Part shown: positions 37,356 to 50,220 of the stretch, piece by piece
Numbering within the stretch: the first letter of the stretch is position 1
Layout of the letters: each line of letters starts with the position of its first letter
Assembly (NCBI RefSeq): GCF_020520425.1
Contig: NC_079491.1
Span: forward strand, 62,001-126,000
DNA from: Spinacia oleracea
Taxonomy: Eukaryota > Streptophyta > Magnoliopsida > Caryophyllales > Amaranthaceae
Length of the DNA: 64,000 bases
Reading direction: 5' to 3'
Position numbers and translations under genes: made by a program
Notes under the pieces: model-generated
Seen by the model: the letters and a program-made list of their open reading frames with translations, nothing else
What the model was told of the DNA's origin: nothing
Database searches by the model: none

Positions 37356-40131
37356 TGTAACACCCCGACAATTCCCTTTTTCTAAAACAACCCTTTTATA
37401 AATATAACTATAGAGAATTATCAAGGCATTATCGCCCGTGTGAAAACGTACGGCTTATTCAGAATTTTGCAGCGGAAAACATAAAACTAACTTTTAGGTT
37501 CATAAATAATCGATTACATACTAAGTCCAAAACCAATTAACGGAAATAAGGAAATACGAATAGTACGACAACTTCCAAATATAAGTTAACAACCCAAATC
37601 ACTTAATAAAACAAATATAACTACGAGCTCTCTAATCCCGATCCCAATGATGCATCATCTTCAAACCTGTAGATGGGCAACGCTTATTGATCCTTAGAGA
37701 CTGCTCACCAAAGTTGGGTCATCACAGGATCAATAAGGCATAGCCATGATCAACATGCACAAGCAAAAGCACGTAATCAGCAAAGCTGAGTACTACATAC
37801 TGAATCAATAATAATCCTAACATGATTCTATTAAACGAACAACCCTAACATGATACTAATGAACACAAACAAGGGCAGACAAAACATGATAGTTTGACGA
37901 CCATACTTGACCAGACTAGACTAGGCTAGACTTTTAGCAATAATATTATTTTAGTTGAAATAGACAATGGACCGAGTTGACCATCCAGAAGTCTTCACTA
38001 AGGAAGACGAGGTACGGGCGCGACTCCGTAACCTCAGTGACCTGCGATATCGAGGAACGTTTAAATAAAAATAGGACACGGTGATCAATCCGGTCCCAGA
38101 AAAGGCCATGGGCTACCACCATGAACCCCAACTCCTGTTTGTCCGTCACTTCAGACGTGCACAGTCTAAAGCTATTGCTATTCAGTTTCACTTTACATGA
38201 TTTACAAATTGAGATTCCGTTATGACTCAACCATTACATAAGACAGACAATTCACATTTGTTCACAACTGTTTTTATCTTGGAATTAAGTAAGTGATCAT
38301 AAAAGCATCAATCAAGACTCATTCCAACTTAACCAACCTTTCCTTTAACCATGAGCAACCCTGTATATGGGCATAAAGTTTCAACTTACTAAACAAGGTC
38401 CTCCGCCCTTATAAAGTAGTGAAAAGATAGAAAGGGAACAACAACCAATTGATCCAACCCAATCATATAGAATAATCTAGTGTTCCCAACCAACATGTTT
38501 GTATCAAACATCCATACTAACATGTTACAGTTCTTATAGTGCAAAATAAGTTCAATAAGTTTGTCCAACAGTATTAAACATGCACATTCAATATAACCCA
38601 GTTCGTCCATAATATCAACATCACCAAGTTCAACAATAATATCAACATAACCAAGTTCAACAACAAGATTCAACATGGTTTCATCAATTAGCACACATTC
38701 CAAGCACACAGGTATGTACGTACCTTGCATAAACAACTAATAGGCCACTTTAACACTTTCAAAAGTCGCCTAAAGAGAATTCTCCGCCTAAAACAACCAA
38801 CAAGGATTCCCAATCAATTTCTAATCATTCACAACTATAATAAAGCATTCTAAATACATCCTAAACATATTTAGAACCTTCCCCAATATCCAAACTTGAA
38901 TGTTTGATTTCCTAACATCATAATTATTAAATTACTGATTGAAATTCGTTGAAAACTCTTCGCAAACATCATACTTTAAATTTTCAGCAATATAACTAAT
39001 TTCAAACTACTCCCAAAACTTTGAAATCATAAAAACAATAACTTTAATAATTTATAATCATTCTACCATGATTTCAAAACTATTAAACCTTTAAAACCTT
39101 AAAATTTCATGCTTTAAATAATTAAAATTCAAATTCCAATTCAATTACATAATCTGAAAATTAATAATTTGATTATGCAAAACATATAATCTGAAATTCA
39201 TAATTAAATTATAAAACTATAAAATTTAATTCAAGAAAACATAAATTAAATTAATTAAACATAATTAAAACATTAAATTAGCTTAGGGTTAGGAGTAAAC
39301 CAAAAAGTGAAGGGAGGAAGAGCTGACGGCGGTTGGTGCAGCAGCACGGCGATGCCACAGTGGCAGCGCGGCGATGGGTGGTGGCGCAGCAGGGTGACCG
39401 AAGGTGGCTGGTGGTGCAAGCAGGAGGAAACGCACGCAGAGGAGAAAGAAAAGGAGGAGTGTTGATGCTTCGCGAAGGAGAAGGGAAGGGGCCAACGACC
39501 GGTGCTGGTTGGTTGGCGGCAGCGACGGGGTGCAGGTGGCTGTCGCAACAAATGAACACAAGCATTAAGGAGGAGAGAACGAAAGGGAGAAGGAAAACCG
39601 AAGGAGAAAAGGAGGAAGAAGAAGTTACCGGCGAGGAAGGTTGCACGCGACGGAGGAGGAGCGTCTGAGGTGGTTGGCCGGCGGCGTGAGGGACAACAGC
39701 AAGGAGGGCGGCGGTGGCTGAAGCAGAGAGAGAGTTTGCTTGCTTTTCACGTGAATTGGAGGAGAGGAGAGAAGAGGGTTTTTGGCTTTCTTGATTTTAC
39801 GTGAAGTTGAATTATGGGTTGATAATATGGGTTTTCTTGTTTTGGGCTTTGTCAATTTGGGCTAGGATTAGAATTGAGTTTGTTTGAATCCAAAACCAGT
39901 TAATATTGTTTTCCAAATTCAATCGAACGTGTTTTCGCAATTCAAATTCTTTTCAACATAAAATTCTAAAATTATTTTTTTGATTTCATAAATCGTTGAA
40001 ATATTTAGAACGTATAAAAATAAATTACGTTAAATATATATTTATTACTAAACTTCATAAATTCTATTTAATTATAAATAATATACGTTAAAATATATTT
40101 AATAAAATTTATAAATTTACGGGGGATTACA
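37356..40131 (-). repeat. 5' LTR of the gypsy element
   Basis: Offset of exactly 8020 bp from the other LTR along the whole length. It would hold the promoter on the minus strand; no unambiguous TATA box was assigned. Confidence 0.95.
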
Positions 40132-40644
40132 GGCAAAGGCCATGACCAAAACACACAAAGCACGTAATCAGCAAAAGCTGTGTACTTACAAGAATAGAGT
40201 GAAATGAAACTAAAACATGCATCACTCACTAAATACTAATCAACATGCAAAAGCAATTTAATAATAACAAGTAAATCATGAATACAAGACTCGACGCTTG
40301 ACTCGACTCTTGACTCACAATTTAATTAGAATAAGCTTCGAACGGGCCAAAAGAAAGTTCCATAAAGGAAAGGGGATGGGAGCCAACCATACACCAAATA
40401 ATAAGTAATAAAATCGGACCATACCGAGTGTCGGGCCATACCGACGGAATTCCTGCGCATAATATAAATGAAACAACGTCTTGTATCATTAGTAGGAGTA
40501 CGAGCTTTCCGGCAAGACTCCCCCCGTTGTTCATACTCAAGGTATATACGTTCCAAGAGTTTTGAAGCTTGTTCTGGTTGCACTTTACGTTCATTAATAT
40601 TTTATTAAAGGCTAACTCAAGACTCACCAACATACATACATAAT
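40132..40644 (-). mobile_element. Older gypsy LTR fragment (right part), interrupted
   Basis: Continues the fragment of 28945-29335: AAGCACGTAATCAGCAAAAGCTGTGTACTTAC matches in order the intact LTR near 29750. It is then cut by the hAT element at 40645. The similarity fades after about 40330. Confidence 0.55.
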
Positions 40645-41688
40645 TAGGGGTGTGCAGAATTTGACCGGGTCCTGAATCCGGTCCGGAACCGGACCTGAAT
40701 TGTCCGGTCCGGTCCGGACCGGTAGATTCCGGACCGGACACCGGTCCTAAAAAAACAAGATTCCGGATTCAGGTCCGGACCGGACAAAAACCTGAATTTT
40801 CCGGTCTAACCCGGAAACCCGGATATATGAATATAAATGACAGTTTTTTTTACTTCCCCTCCTCAAATCCTCAACCCTAGCCGTCTCCCACTTATAGTTT
40901 GTTTCTCTCTCCTCCCCTCCCCTTCCACATCTTTCCTCTCTTCAAATCCTCCTGATTCTCACCTAGTCACAAACTCAAAAAGACACAAACTAACCACCAT
41001 GTTTATACCAAATCATCCTCCTCCGTGGTAAAGTCACCACAGAACAACTAATTCATGGCCGGAGCCGCACAACGACCTTCACCAACAATTTTACCACTTC
41101 AATAATAGGTTTCTCTGTCAATCTTTTCAAAATCTACAACAATGGTGTTTTCTCATGGTGGACGAAAAAATTCATATGTTTTGCTTATGGTGGCGGAGTT
41201 ATTCGAATATTGTAGATCTAACAAGGTTTATAGTGGGTAATTTTGCTTCTTTAGTTGCAATTAATGTTGAATTGGAGTAGATCGGTGTATCTCTCAAATG
41301 GAAGTGCATGCTCCATTTTTCTTCTTCTTTTTTAATTTATTGCTATTTGAAGGTTTTTTTTTTTTTTTAATGTACATTATTTTATTTTTCTATTTAAATG
41401 TTACTCTAATTTTATGGGTACATGTATAATGATTAATGAGAAATGTAGTCAAATGGTCATTTGACAGATTCATAATGATAAAGGAAATTTTTAATTCAAA
41501 ATCGGCTAAATAAAGATTCAGGTCTAACAGGTCCAAAACCGGTTTAGTCCGGAAATTTCAGGACCGGACCGGTCTAGACCGGAATAATTCCGGTCCGGAC
41601 ACCGGACCTATAAAATCTCATATTCCGGATCCGGTCTATTCCGGTTCCGGTCCGGACCGGACCGGTTTTGGACCTGTGCACACCCCTA
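40645..41688. mobile_element. Non-autonomous hAT element (1044 bp)
   Basis: Perfect 12 bp terminal inverted repeats TAGGGGTGTGCA and an exact 8 bp target duplication TACATAAT (40637-40644 and 41689-41696). Many CCGGTCCGGACCGG-type motifs cluster within ~190 bp of the left end and ~170 bp of the right end, in both orientations; these are probable transposase-binding sites. The interior has a pyrimidine-rich stretch like a gene leader (about 40850-40960) but no transposase. Confidence 0.9.
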
Positions 41689-41696
41689 TACATAAT

Positions 41697-42799
41697 ACGC
41701 TTAATTTTCAGATTATATAAATACATTGAAATATTGATTTTGATTATTTAAAGTATGAATTTCAAGGTTTTAATAGTGGTAAATCATGGTAGGACGATTG
41801 TGGGTTATTAAATTTATTGCTTTGATGTTCTAAGAACGTAAATTGGCCTTGGTGAAGTTTGTAAACGAATTTATATTGCTAAAAATTTAAGTATGATATT
41901 TGCAAAAGTTTTCAACGAATTTCAAACATCGAATTCGATAATTATGATGCTAGGAAATCAAATGTTCAGGTTTTGATATTGGGGAAGGTTCTAAATATGT
42001 TTAGGATGTATTTAGGATGCTTTATTATAGTCGTGAATGATTAGGAATTGATTGGGATTATTTGTTGGTTGTTTTAGGCGGAGAATTCTCTTTAGGAGAC
42101 TTTTGAAAGTGTTAAAGTGGCCTATCAGTTTGTTTACACAAGGTACGTACATACCTGTGTGCTTGGAGATGTGTGTTATTTGTTGAAACCATGTTGAAAT
42201 TGTTGATGAACTTGGTTATGTTGGAATTACATGTTTAATATTGTTGGATGGACATGTTGAACGTATATTTCGTTATTAGAATTATAACATGTTAGTATGG
42301 ATGATTGATGCAAACATGTTGGTTGGGAACACTAGATTATTTTATACATATACCGTGTTCTATTTTTATTCAAAAGTTCCTCGATATTGCAGGTCACTGA
42401 GTTTACGAATTCGCTCCCGTACCTCGTCTTCCTTAGTGAAGCTTCTAGCTAGACAACTCGGTCCATTGACTATTTCAATTTAAAATAATATTATTGTAAT
42501 AAAAGTCTACTCTAGTCCAGTCTAGTCCAGTCTAGCCTAGTCTAGTCAAGTGTGGTCGTCAAATTAACATGTTTTGTCTGCCCTCACTTATGTTTATTAG
42601 TATCATGTTAGGATTGCTCGTTTAATAGAATCATGTTAGGGTTGTTATTGATTTAGTATGTAGTACTCAGCTTTGCTGATTACGTGCTTTGTTTGTGTGT
42701 GTTGATCATGGCTATGCCTTATTGATCATGTGATGACCCATTTTGGTGAGCAGTCTCTAAGGATCAATAAGCGTTGCCATCTACATGTTTGAAGATGAT
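41697..42799 (+). mobile_element. Older gypsy LTR fragment in the opposite orientation (left part)
   Basis: Matches, as reverse complement and with moderate divergence, the intact gypsy LTR from about 31150 down to 29640 (for example AATGTTCAGGTTTTGATATTGG and GGTACGTACATACCTGTGTG). It is interrupted at 42799 by the copia-type element. Confidence 0.8.
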
Positions 42800-44884
42800 T
42801 GTTGAGTAATATAGTGTTTTGATGATTATGAACAAATGATGATTATCTAACTAATGTGTGTATTGTTTAGATGTGCATGAACAAGTAATGACGGTTAATA
42901 CAGATCATTTAGTTGGAAGATTATGAAGATATATACAAGAAGAAGTGAAGTTCCTGAAAGGAACTCAAGAAGTGAAGGGAACTTCAGAAGAGAAGTCTAA
43001 TTATATAAGTATACCATTAGACTTAGAGTTTGTGTCCTTAACTACTGCATACTTGTTTATTAGTTTAGTTTTCTTCATCTTGCTTGTATTGGTTGTCATC
43101 ACTGACTTTATGGTTTTGATGACAACTAGCAAACGACTAACCTATGTTTGAGTTCCAATATGTATACGAAACAAATATAGGTTTGATGAAGAAACAAACA
43201 TGAAGAGTTCAAGTCAATAAATCAAGTATCCAAGCTGCAACAAAGTTCTTCAAAGGAACACAAACAGATCAGTTCCTCAGCAGATCCTACGAGGAACAAC
43301 GAGTATAAAGTTCCTGAGTAGGAACAAGCATGGAGAAGTTCCAGAGGCGGAACTATCAACATGAGGCTCTTGAGTTGGAGCATCATGAAGCATGAAGAAG
43401 AAAATAAGAGTTTATTTTCTATGATTCATGTAAGTATGTAGAAACTTGAATAATTGAGGAACACGGTGCCAAAAGGAACTTGTCGGAACTTATGAGAAAT
43501 AACGTCAGTTTATCTTCCTAGAATACTCCTAGTTTTAAGGTAATTTTAAGTGTCAATAACGTGGCTTTTAACACTCCTAGTTGTTAGGGATTTACCTTTG
43601 ACTTTGAGTATTTATCTCCTAGTAAAACTCTATTTACTTATGTTTTTAAAATAAAAGATAATTTTTATAAAATCTTATTTTAATTAGGATTCTGATTTTT
43701 ATATCATATATTTATTTATTTATTATTTAAAATTCGTTTTTAATAATGTCCTATTTATTCTAGGATTTGTTTTGAATATCTTTTGTAGTTTAATGTGTTT
43801 AAAATTTTATTTTTAATAAATAAAAAATAATTAATCTTTTTGTAAAATAAAATCTGATTGTTAGTTATTTTATTTTAATAAAATTTATTTTTCTATTTTA
43901 TTAAAATCAGATTTAAAAGGTTTTGTTTTAGAAAATTAAAATCATTGTTTTACGTTGTTTTGGAAAAACTACATTAGTGGAGAAATAATAGGAGATCATG
44001 GAAAACCTGATTATGCTTAGCCCTAACTCCATGATTTTCTCTACTGACTAAAGTCATGGGATCATGCCTAAATTGAAGGGCTTAGTGGTTGTTAGTGGAG
44101 AAGATTATGGAGAAAGTGGTTGAGGTTTCTTCCTCTATAAAAGGAGAGCTTTCTCATTCATTCAAGGGTGTCTGACTTCTCGGTCATTCCACAGAGTCTG
44201 GTTTACGTGGAAGGTAATTAAAGAAGATATATTTGTTCCACGTTTTTGAGTCAGTTCCTGCAGTTCCGAGTTCCTGTCAGTTCCGAGTTCCTTTACAGTT
44301 ATTCACTCTCTACATATTAGAGTTTAATCAATTATCAAATGTCTATATTTTAAGAGTTGTTCAAGGGTTGAGTGAGCTCTTGTAATGGGTAATTTGTCAA
44401 GGGTTTGAGTGAATTCTTGTATAAGTTTTGGGCAGGAACTTGAGTGAGTTCCTGATGTGTATGGGGTAGGAACTTGAGTGAGTTCCTGTTGTATTTGGGG
44501 AGGCTTTGAGTGAAGTCTATGAGAGAGAAGCTGATAGGCTTTGAGTGAAGCAAAAGAGTCAAGAGAGACTTCTAGGGAAGTCAGTGAGAGCGTAGTTGTT
44601 TGAGGAATAACTATTGAAACTTGAGTTCGTAGAGGAACTCAAGTAATGCCCGAGTTCCTTATAGGTTTGTAACTGAGTTGTTGCCCTATAGTGAAAAGAG
44701 TTTAAGTTGAAATCCCTAGTGGGTCGAGGTTTTCTTTCTAGTTGGGCGTAGAAAGTTTCCTCGTAAAATCTCTCTTGCATTGTTTCTCTACTTGCTTAAA
44801 GTTTCTTTATAATTCCGCAAAATTGGCTAGAAAGTTCCATACTACAATTCACCCCCCCTCTTGTAGTGTTCCATCCGAATAACA
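42800..44884 (+). repeat. 5' LTR of the Sirevirus-like element
   Basis: TGTTGAGTAATATAG...CCGAATAACA. Its last third holds tandem, diverged GAACTTGAGTGAGTTCC units (about 44340-44560), each of which can fold back on itself. Confidence 0.93.
44136..44142 (+). promoter_or_regulatory. TATA box of the 5' LTR
   Basis: TATAAAA preceded by a pyrimidine run and followed by AGGAGAGCTTTCTCATTCATTC, a typical plant LTR start region. The counterpart in the 3' LTR is at 51557-51563. Confidence 0.7.
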
Positions 44885-44886
44885 AT

Positions 44887-44899
44887 TGGTATCAGAGCC
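44887..44899 (+). other. Primer binding site (initiator-Met tRNA type)
   Basis: TGGTATCAGAGCC, the standard plant retrotransposon primer site, two bases after the 5' LTR. Confidence 0.9.
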
Positions 44900-47800
44900 G
44901 GAACTCGCTGATAAGCAGGCAACCCTGCTGAGTTAAGTTCCTGGAAGGAGGAACAATTACAAGAAACTTGATGAAAGGAACTCGATCCTACCCATTCAAA
45001 GGAACAAGGCAGATCTGACTTTTATTGTTGAATAAAAGTCAGCCAAAGTGTAACAGGCTATCTTCTAAGGTAAATATCTATTCCTTTAGACCTTCTTTGT
45101 GTGCATACATTAATTTATTGCGTGTTCCTTGCATTGTTTCTAATGGAACTTCTGTTTTGTTTTGATTTAAAATTAAATTTGAAAAATCTAAAATCTATAT
45201 TTAATAAATGATTCTTCAATTTATTTTTTTTCAAACTTCAGTACATTAAAATTATGTCAAGGAAACGTATTTTGAAAAATGCATATCTGTGGAACTCGGA
45301 GTTTTTATTTTTTAGGCAACAAAATATCCTACTTATTTTTTCTCTGCCTAAAAACTATTATTTTATATGCTTCATGAATATATTGAATATCATTTATATG
45401 AAGGCATATTGTATCTTGGTAGTAGTTGTTGTGTTGATTATTTTCTTAACAGTTACTACTAACAAGAAGGGACCCAAATCTGTTGGGTTCCCTCGACAAA
45501 GAAATTGGTACAGGAACAAACAAAGGTGCACATTAATATGTCAGAGTTCCTGTGAATTTAAGTTCTACATTGAGGAACTCGCTGGATCATTGTTGACCCA
45601 CGAGTTATACTTAGGAACTCACGAAGGTGCGACATTATAAAAATACATTACATCAGCTCCCCACATCGGAACAAGGATCAAAATCCGAAGAGGAACTTTC
45701 GAATAAAGGAACACATTTAAGCACCATTCCAAGGAACAGATAAAGGCTGCAACGAAAAGATCCTTAATGATACAGTTAAGGTAAACATTAAATTTTTGAG
45801 ATCTTTATATGCATACGCTATTTATTTAAATCAAGTTCCTAACAACGTTTTATGAAAATTGTTCAAATATATTTTAAAATTTGTTTAATCGATTTTGGAT
45901 TGTCTCAAACATGTTTTTGTGAGACAAATTTCAGATTCTAAAACTGATTTTGCATTCATGCATTATTTGAATGGTTCAAGGAACAAGACAAAGGAACAAT
46001 GCATATAGCCACTCTTGGAACTTGGTTTCCCTGCAAAGAGAACTTTATTCTTTGGGCTGCATAATTTAATGTTATATCATTTATTGTCCAAAGAACGATT
46101 TTTCCATGTATTATGAGTATATTGAATATTTATTATATGTATGCATGTTAAATCTTAGATCTAGCAGTTTAAAATAATCATTTTCTAAGATGCTACTACT
46201 AAAAAGAAAGGAACTGAAATTAAGTCAGGTTCCCAAGACCATGAATTGTTTACAGGTCTGTTAGTATACAATTTTTGTATACTTTAATCTTCTAAATTAT
46301 GCTACCTAAATATATTTATTACTAATGCATGATTTTGGAAAGTAGTAGAAGAGAAATGATTTTTACAGGTTTATAACTCATGATTGAGTGTGTGTATGAA
46401 GTAAAGGAACAACATCAGAATTACACCAAGGAAAAATGAGTTGGAAATCCATTAGATTCGTTGGAATAGTGAAGAGGAACTCAGGCTCGGAACTTGGAAC
46501 TTCAGATGTAAACTAGTTCCAGTTCCACCAGCATGTAAGTTCCTTCCAAATATGATGGGTCATATCAACGAATCAACTCACATGCACTATATAATTGGAA
46601 GTCACTTTGAACATCTCAAAGGAACTCAATCATGTGAAATGCTAGTAAGGTTGTTCCCTCATTTTACTTGTGTTAATTAATGTTGAATATTTTTTTGATA
46701 ACCTGTTTCCCTTAAATTGTTGTGCAAACTAACCTTATTTGTGTCATAGGTTTTATTTTGAAATTTAATATTTATAAAATGCATAATAATAAGTTCCATT
46801 GATCAAAGGAACTCTTCCTAAGATCTGGTGGAACAATCAACGAACTCAAGGTTACAGTAACTTGATAAATGGTACATAAACTATTTGACATTAAATTTAT
46901 GGTGTCAAAGTTTTTCATGTACAAGTTCTTGATTCTTGTTAACCTAAGTTCCATGGAACAAAATATACGTTTCAATGGTTCTTTCATGAAGTAAATTTTT
47001 CAGGAACATTATATTTTGTTATTATGTTTGAGTATATATTTATTTTAGACTAACCTGTTAATCATAACTTTGCACAAATGTATTACACTTGAGTGTTATT
47101 TTTCCCCAGATTACTCATATTAAAATAACTCAAGATGGAGAATGAAGACCATAGGAACATGTTCTAGCTTACTTGGAACATGAAAAATGAGGTGGCTTCA
47201 ACTAAGGGGGAACACCTCGTTATATCTCGACAACGATTGTTCTATGAGAGAAAATTCACCATTATCGTTCGGTTGCTACCTACAATGGAAAACTTATAAC
47301 TTTTGACAATTAAGGTAAGATTGGTTCCAAATGAAAAGTTGGTAAGTCAAGTTCCCGTTCTATTGTGAATTTTTTTTGTCAGGTAATTAATGCACATTTG
47401 TTTAGAGTTTCCAAAATTATGTTTACTCAGATTATTTTAAAAATAAATTACATCATCAGTAATAACTAGAAATGTCATAGTTGAACGGAATCAAAGAGGG
47501 AACACATACTTTGTGGATCACAATTTGGTTCCTAACAATAACTTGATATTTCTAGGGGTTATTGAAGATGATCCAGAGTTTACAAAAAAACATAAAAATG
47601 TGTGATGAAATAAGTGAATATATTACTTGTGATTGAAACTAACATGTCTATTCCCAGCAAACAGGTTAAAGTTTATTTCAACATTGAACTCGCAAGTTCC
47701 TATAGAATTAATCGAGTCTCTAATGATAAAATATGTCACTATTAAAAGCAACAGTAGCCAACTACATAAGCTCATGTCGAAGAACTTCAAACTAAGGTTC

Positions 47801-49298
47801 AAGTTCCAATTCATGAAGCCAAAGATCTACTCGATCAATCAATATCGTGCAACAAGTTCCACTACTGCTCTAGTATTAGAGAAATTGTCAGTTTCATTCA
47901 TCGAGTTCCTGTGTGCACTACAACATTCATTCAATCAATTTATCAATGACATCGGCAAAGGAACTCGGAGAAGGTTGGTTCTTGAAAGGAACAACCAGTA
48001 AAAAAGGAACTTTTGAAGAATGATTGACAATATTCGAGTGTAAGTGAAAGTTTCCATAAGATATGAGGGCATCAAGATGATGGAACTAGCACTCAAGGAA
48101 CTCGAACATAAATTCATCAAAATTAGTCCAGCACCTCAAAGTAATCATACACATGATAAAAAATTATATAAGGTACATTTTTCTTATTCATATCATATCA
48201 TGTTTTAATGTGTTATATTGTTTACTTATTAATTTAATTGTACAAGTCTTGAAATGCATTATGTGATTATGCTTTCCTTATGATTTCATCTATTCATGGA
48301 CTGTTTAGAGGATCAATACTTAATGAAGCAATGACATGAGCATAACCTAGTCTTTTCTATGAGTTTTGTTGATTTGGAACTCCTATACATATTTAGATAA
48401 GGCAATTATGTATGCTTAAAGTAAATGTGTCGCAGTTATATTTTGTGCTGTAAAAGGCATACTCACTTGCCCAAAGAGTATTAGAGGTCTCATAATAGAA
48501 CTATATGGATGCTATCAAACAAGAAAATCCTAAGTTGCCAAAGAAACAATGGAAGAAACATTGATGGAACTAGGCAAGTAGATTCCCATAAAAATAGTTC
48601 TTTATCTTGCTTAATATTGTCAGAGGGAACAAACCTATATTTTAACCAACTTCCACTTATCCACACCATATGTATTTGAAGAACAACATCTTTCCACAAG
48701 ACTGGTTTGTGTGTTCGTGATTGGGTTGAGCATTATACTACATTCGCAAAGAGTGTTCTATTGTGCCGAGCCATTAGCATTATTCTACAACCTTTGGGTT
48801 GTGTGTCCGTGCTAAGTACAATCATACTCTACAATCCAGTATTGTATCTCTACGTTGTATTCTTTATTCCTATCATTAACATTTCATAACTTCGAAGATC
48901 CTTATTTCCAAAATTATCATTCCACTCATATCCCGACACTTCAAATATACTACTTCCCACGAGCTCTAAGTTAATATTCATTGATTTGTATGGTTTGATG
49001 ATACATAAAGAGTTATAAATGGATGGATACATTTTGAGGGGGAAGTTTGTGGAAGAAGTGAGAAGCAAGTTTATTATACTTTATCAATTGATAATTCGAG
49101 GGAAATCATTAGATGGAGCTACACTTACAAGCTCCAAAATGAAGAGAGGAATGGTAAGAAACTCTGGGGGAATAAGAGAGGAACAAATGTAAATGATTCA
49201 TATTTGGTGGTGGAACTCAAGTATATATGAATATATTCTCTCTTTACTGTTGTACTTAAAAACTCTAGGAAAGTGCCACAACGTGTAATGACACCCTT

Positions 49299-49338
<40 letters not shown>

Positions 49339-50205
49339 TATGATGAAAAAAAAAAAAATAAAAAAAAAAAGAAAAAGAAAAAGAAAAAGAAAAACAAGGG
49401 TGATCAAATCTTTATTATTTCCTAGATGACATATGATTCTGAAGACGTTTACTCATGGAATCAGTTGAAAGGGGAACATAAGCAAAAATTGAAAGAACTT
49501 GATGAAATATGTTCAAGTTCCTTTTATCAGTGTGTTTCTCAAGGAAAGTTGGTGGTTGAAGAGAAGTAAACTTGATTGGTACATATCATGGTTATGTTTA
49601 GAAGAAATTTCAAGATTGTGAGGTAAAGTGATAAACTCTAATGATTGTTGAGAACCTCACTTTGAAAACCTAACTATAGAGCACACTATCTATTTCAAAG
49701 TTCCCTCTATTCAAATTGCTCCATAAATTTCTTTCATACTTCTTTGAGCCCGATATTACAATATCATACTCTCTTAATCCATTTTTGACTTTCAAATTTG
49801 ATCTATGCTTGACTTTAATTTATTATTTGTCAAGTTCCTTCAGTAATTTTAAAGTTGGATCTTTGGATTGTGAATTGGAAATTCGTGTAGCATATGCATC
49901 CTAAGTTTGAAAATTGAGCATCTTGAGACTTTTAGGACTAACAAGTGTTTAACCTTTATGGTGGTAATTGTGGCATATAGCAATATGTATATATGATTTA
50001 CCTAAAGCAAATATGTGTAAAATTGTCCTTTTCGATAATGACAAAAGGGGGAAGATTATGTATAATGCTTATTGTCTAATATAGTCAAGTCTAAATCCTC
50101 TTATGCATGACTTGTTCAATAGTTTCCAGTCTGTATTATTAAGGGGGAATTAATGTACATCTTTAATGTTTAATTTGCGATAAGCATCATTTGTTTGTCA
50201 TCATC
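44900..50205 (+). other. Non-coding internal region rich in GGAAC/GTTCC
   Basis: GGAAC or its complement recurs very often, commonly as GGAACTC, GAGTTCC or GGAACAA (for example 44938-45005, 45545-45625, 46488-46545, 47940-48000, 49500-49520). Open frames at 45254-45640 and 47633-48001 show no known domain and have unlikely composition for genes. The LTR shares the same motif habit, so it is a property of the whole element. Confidence 0.7.
49303..49393 (+). repeat. A-rich simple repeat inside the Sirevirus-like element
   Basis: An A-run of about 34 bases, then GGTATGATG, more A-runs and (GAAAAA)n. It may be an old poly(A) tail of an inserted transcript or simple slippage. Confidence 0.85.
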
Positions 50206-50220
50206 AAAAAGGGGGAATAT
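50206..50220 (+). other. Polypurine tract of the Sirevirus-like element
   Basis: AAAAAGGGGGAATAT abuts the 3' LTR start TGTTGAG. Two upstream look-alikes (AAAAGGGGGAAGA at 50043-50055 and AAGGGGGAAT at 50141-50150) fit the multiple tracts known for Sireviruses. Confidence 0.85.

Larger units (their letters stand above)
29336..40131 (-). mobile_element. Complete Ty3/gypsy LTR retrotransposon, Tekay/Del-like (10796 bp)
   Basis: Two 2776 bp LTRs flank a 5244 bp internal region, and GGCAA is duplicated at 29331-29335 and 40132-40136. Coding order shows it lies on the minus strand, so the 5' LTR is on the right. LTR ends TGTAATCCCC...GGTGTTACA, the GACGAAACTTC/GAGGGGTAGA run before the 3' LTR and the Tekay-style gag suggest a chromovirus of the Tekay/Del group. 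Every LTR stretch compared was the same in both copies, pointing to a recent insertion. Gag-pol is decayed and part of integrase is missing, so it must have moved with proteins supplied by another element. Confidence 0.93.

Noticed and set aside
45254-45640. 128-codon ORF in the Sirevirus-like element (also 47633-48001)
   Set aside because: No recognisable gag, pol or env feature; Ile/Phe/Lys-rich and consistent with chance frames in AT-rich DNA.
49125-49407. Phe-rich small ORFs on the minus strand
   Set aside because: Translation of the A-rich simple repeat.
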